Shown here in pieces: positions 61,149 through 64,000 of a DNA stretch of 64,000 nt (its first letter is position 1; every line of letters begins with the position of its first letter). Location of the stretch: positions 1,491,001 through 1,555,000 of the forward strand of contig NZ_OY762552.1 in NCBI RefSeq assembly GCF_963666025.1, read 5' to 3'. This DNA is from an uncultured Methanobacterium sp. GTDB lineage: Archaea > Methanobacteriota > Methanobacteria > Methanobacteriales > Methanobacteriaceae. The notes beneath the pieces were generated by a model. It did not search any database, was not told where the DNA came from, and worked only from the letters and a program-made list of their open reading frames with translations. Position numbers and translations under genes: made by a program.

Positions 61149-61856
61149 ATGAATGTTAGTGAAATGGTTGCAGATTCCTTGAAATTTCCTTTTTCCAATG
61201 TGAAACGACTTTTAACATTGGGCATACTAATGGCCACCAGTATTTTAATAATACCTGCAATACTGGCTTATGGCTACAATTTACGTATAATTGAATATTC
61301 TTTCAAAGATTCTAATGAATTGCCACCATTTAATGAGTGGTTAAACATGTTTGTGGATGGTTTGAAGTACATCGTTGTAATATTAATTTACAGGGGTATT
61401 CCCGCCATCATTGTGGGCATTATATCAGCCATTATAATCATGTCCATTGCCTTTAGTGGACAGGTGACCAGTTTTAATGCATTTCTAACCACCTCTTTCC
61501 AGATAATTTTTGTAGTAGGTTTTATCATCATGGTGGTCCCTTACATCCTCAGCTTCATTGCTTTACCCCACATAGTTAAAGAGGACAAATTAGAAGCTTC
61601 AGTTAAATTTAAGGATATTTTTGGCATAATAAAAAATATTGGATGGGGTAACTATATTATTGCTGTTGTCATACTCACTGCATTTTCCGCAGTTGTATCT
61701 GCGCTTAGTGCCATTCCCCAGCTAATGAATATGGGACAAATAACTGTTTATGCAGTTGCTGCGGTGGTAGGATTTTTCCTTGGTTCATATATATCCGCTT
61801 TCAGTGGAAGATTCCTGGCTCTCATCTATAATGAGGGGATTGAAGAAGTAGAATAA
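61149..61856 (+). CDS. DUF4013 family membrane protein
   Basis: The 235-residue protein has five to six hydrophobic segments and the DUF4013 start (MVADSLKFPFSNVKRLLTLG), with GYNLRIIEYSFKDSNELPPF after helix 1. The family is common in methanogens and has no assigned role. GGGGAGT precedes the ATG. Confidence 0.88.
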   Translation: MNVSEMVADSLKFPFSNVKRLLTLGILMATSILIIPAILAYGYNLRIIEYSFKDSNELPPFNEWLNMFVDGLKYIVVILIYRGIPAIIVGIISAIIIMSIAFSGQVTSFNAFLTTSFQIIFVVGFIIMVVPYILSFIALPHIVKEDKLEASVKFKDIFGIIKNIGWGNYIIAVVILTAFSAVVSALSAIPQLMNMGQITVYAVAAVVGFFLGSYISAFSGRFLALIYNEGIEEVE

Positions 61857-62049
61857 TTTTGATGCAAATAATTTTGAGGTAATTTACAATCAATTAATTA
61901 TTCACATATTATGCCAGATTCACAATTATATTAGAAGATAAGATTTATGGTTTAAATTCCCAAAAGTTAATCCCTTTACAAAAACACAGTTATGTGTAAA
62001 GACCGGGATAGATTGAGAGTTTAAATGATGAAATGTTTCTGGGGATAAA

Positions 62050-63321
<1,272 letters not shown>

Positions 63322-63513
63322 TCAGATATGTGACCTTACGCACACCGGAAGGTTGAATAATATAAGAGGCTGTGATGATAGAGTTTATTCAAGGGGATAG
63401 TAGAGTTTTTTTGAAGGGAATGACAGAGTTTATTCTTACAGGAAGTTCTTAGACACTGAATTTTTTACTACTGAAATTAGTATTCCATTGTTAATTTATC
63501 ATAGTTAGGTGTA

Positions 63514-64000
63514 ATGATGAAACCATTTTCCCGTAAAACAGTCAATTACCAGCGTTTAAAAGAAATCATCCAGTTACTGGTTAAATACGAGTTCACTAAC
63601 CTGGTGGGTGAGTTGGAGCTTAAGGGATCTCGCTGGGGAGATTTATTGTATAAATATGATTCTGATCTTGATCTGGATGCCACCGCCCCGGAACGGTTGA
63701 GAATGGTTTTTGAGGAACTGGGGCCCACTTTTATTAAACTGGGGCAGATGATGAGCACTAGGCCGGATTTGGTTGGGCAAAATATGGCTGATGAGTTCAC
63801 CAAACTCCAGGATGGTACACTGCCCTTTGATTTTGACACAGTGAAGATGATCGTGGAAGGTGAACTGGGCAAACCATTAAACGAAGCTTTCCAGACATTT
63901 GAAGAGAAACAACTCGCCGCAGCTTCAATTGGTCAGGTTCACCGTGCTGTGTTACCTGATGGAACCATGGTGGCAGTTAAAGTCCAGAGGCCGGGTATTC
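63514..64000 (+). CDS. UbiB/ABC1 (AarF) atypical kinase, cut by window end
   Basis: The frame opens with ATG ATG at 63514, preceded by AGGTG, and runs off the window after 162 codons. [14 protein letters not shown] is the KxGQ motif of the UbiB family near residue 80. [11 protein letters not shown] is the alanine-rich nucleotide loop, and [10 protein letters not shown] has the ATP-anchoring lysine. These proteins are membrane-linked ATPases or kinases that support quinone or lipid metabolism; in methanogens the partner is unknown. The C-terminal part, including the catalytic loop, lies outside the window. Confidence 0.93.
   Translation, partial: MMKPFSRKTVNYQRLKEIIQLLVKYEFTNLVGELELKGSRWGDLLYKYDSDLDLDATAPERLRMVFEELGPTFIKLGQMMSTRPDLVGQNMADEFTKLQDGTLPFDFDTVKMIVEGELGKPLNEAFQTFEEKQLAAASIGQVHRAVLPDGTMVAVKVQRPGI

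Overview
The window looks like a chromosome segment of a methanogenic archaeon of the Methanobacteriales, most like Methanobacterium. The support is archaeal information-processing genes (Orc1/Cdc6, PolD small subunit DP1, Hef, archaeal RecJ/Cdc45-type DHH protein, ribosomal protein S15), the modified mevalonate pathway gene for phosphomevalonate dehydratase, corrin-ring genes (cbiB, cbiG, cbiH), pseudomurein-associated diaminopimelate genes, GGTGA/GGAGG-type ribosome binding sites, and a surface protein ending in a membrane anchor plus KRR. The order hef - trmI - pyrB - cdc6 - origin - cbiB - cbiG - UPF0147 - polD small subunit matches, from memory, the origin region of Methanothermobacter thermautotrophicus. 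No tRNA, rRNA, transposase or CRISPR array was seen.

Layout. 0.2-2.5 kb: a two-gene unit of an unrecognised 593-residue protein and a stand-alone LarC2-like (nickel-pincer cofactor) domain. 2.8-4.7 kb: acetyl-CoA synthetase on the minus strand. 4.7-5.9 kb: AT-rich non-coding DNA with a decayed or UGA-containing small membrane ORF. 5.9-11.7 kb: an AT-rich five-gene operon with overlapping genes (PLD/DEAD helicase carrying a frameshift, small ORF, DndD-like SMC ATPase, DndE-position small protein, radical SAM protein with a B12-binding-like fold). It looks like a DNA-modification or defence island related to Dnd systems but without DndA, DndB or DndC. 11.9-24.4 kb: housekeeping genes (XTP pyrophosphatase, S15, DHH nuclease, phosphomevalonate dehydratase, a GT39-like membrane glycosyltransferase, Hef, TrmI, PyrB, Cdc6).

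24.4-26.1 kb: a replication origin next to cdc6. Inward-facing 13-bp mini-ORB boxes (TTTCAAGTGTAAA) flank a roughly 430-bp very AT-rich core. The left-hand boxes are spaced by near-integral helical turns, and the flanking bases sort the boxes into classes. 26.1-34.5 kb: cobalamin genes, a UPF0147 protein, a class II aldolase, DP1 and small proteins.

34.7-38.3 kb: minus-strand lysine/arginine genes (lysA-dapF and argD). 38.6-45.6 kb: small membrane proteins, a cyclophilin, a GAF protein, a CrtC/AttH lipocalin-like protein and an Ogg-type glycosylase. 45.7-48.8 kb: a surface module with a beta-helix adhesin-like protein and a GIN-domain lipoprotein. 49.2-57.7 kb: a methyltransferase, an alpha/beta hydrolase, a DUF998 protein, an acetyl-CoA hydrolase/CoA transferase, a GAP/LysE-like transporter, an HslV/Anbu-like Ntn hydrolase with serine in the nucleophile position, and a malic enzyme whose 5' end is disturbed. 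58-64 kb: a rhodanese, a VOC protein flanked by two copies of a 30-bp palindromic repeat, a protein with a TFB-like tail, hisF, a DUF4013 protein, ThrE-type exporter and the start of a UbiB/ABC1 kinase cut by the window edge.

All family assignments come from reading motifs by eye; no database search was possible. Residue positions are approximate unless a motif is quoted.
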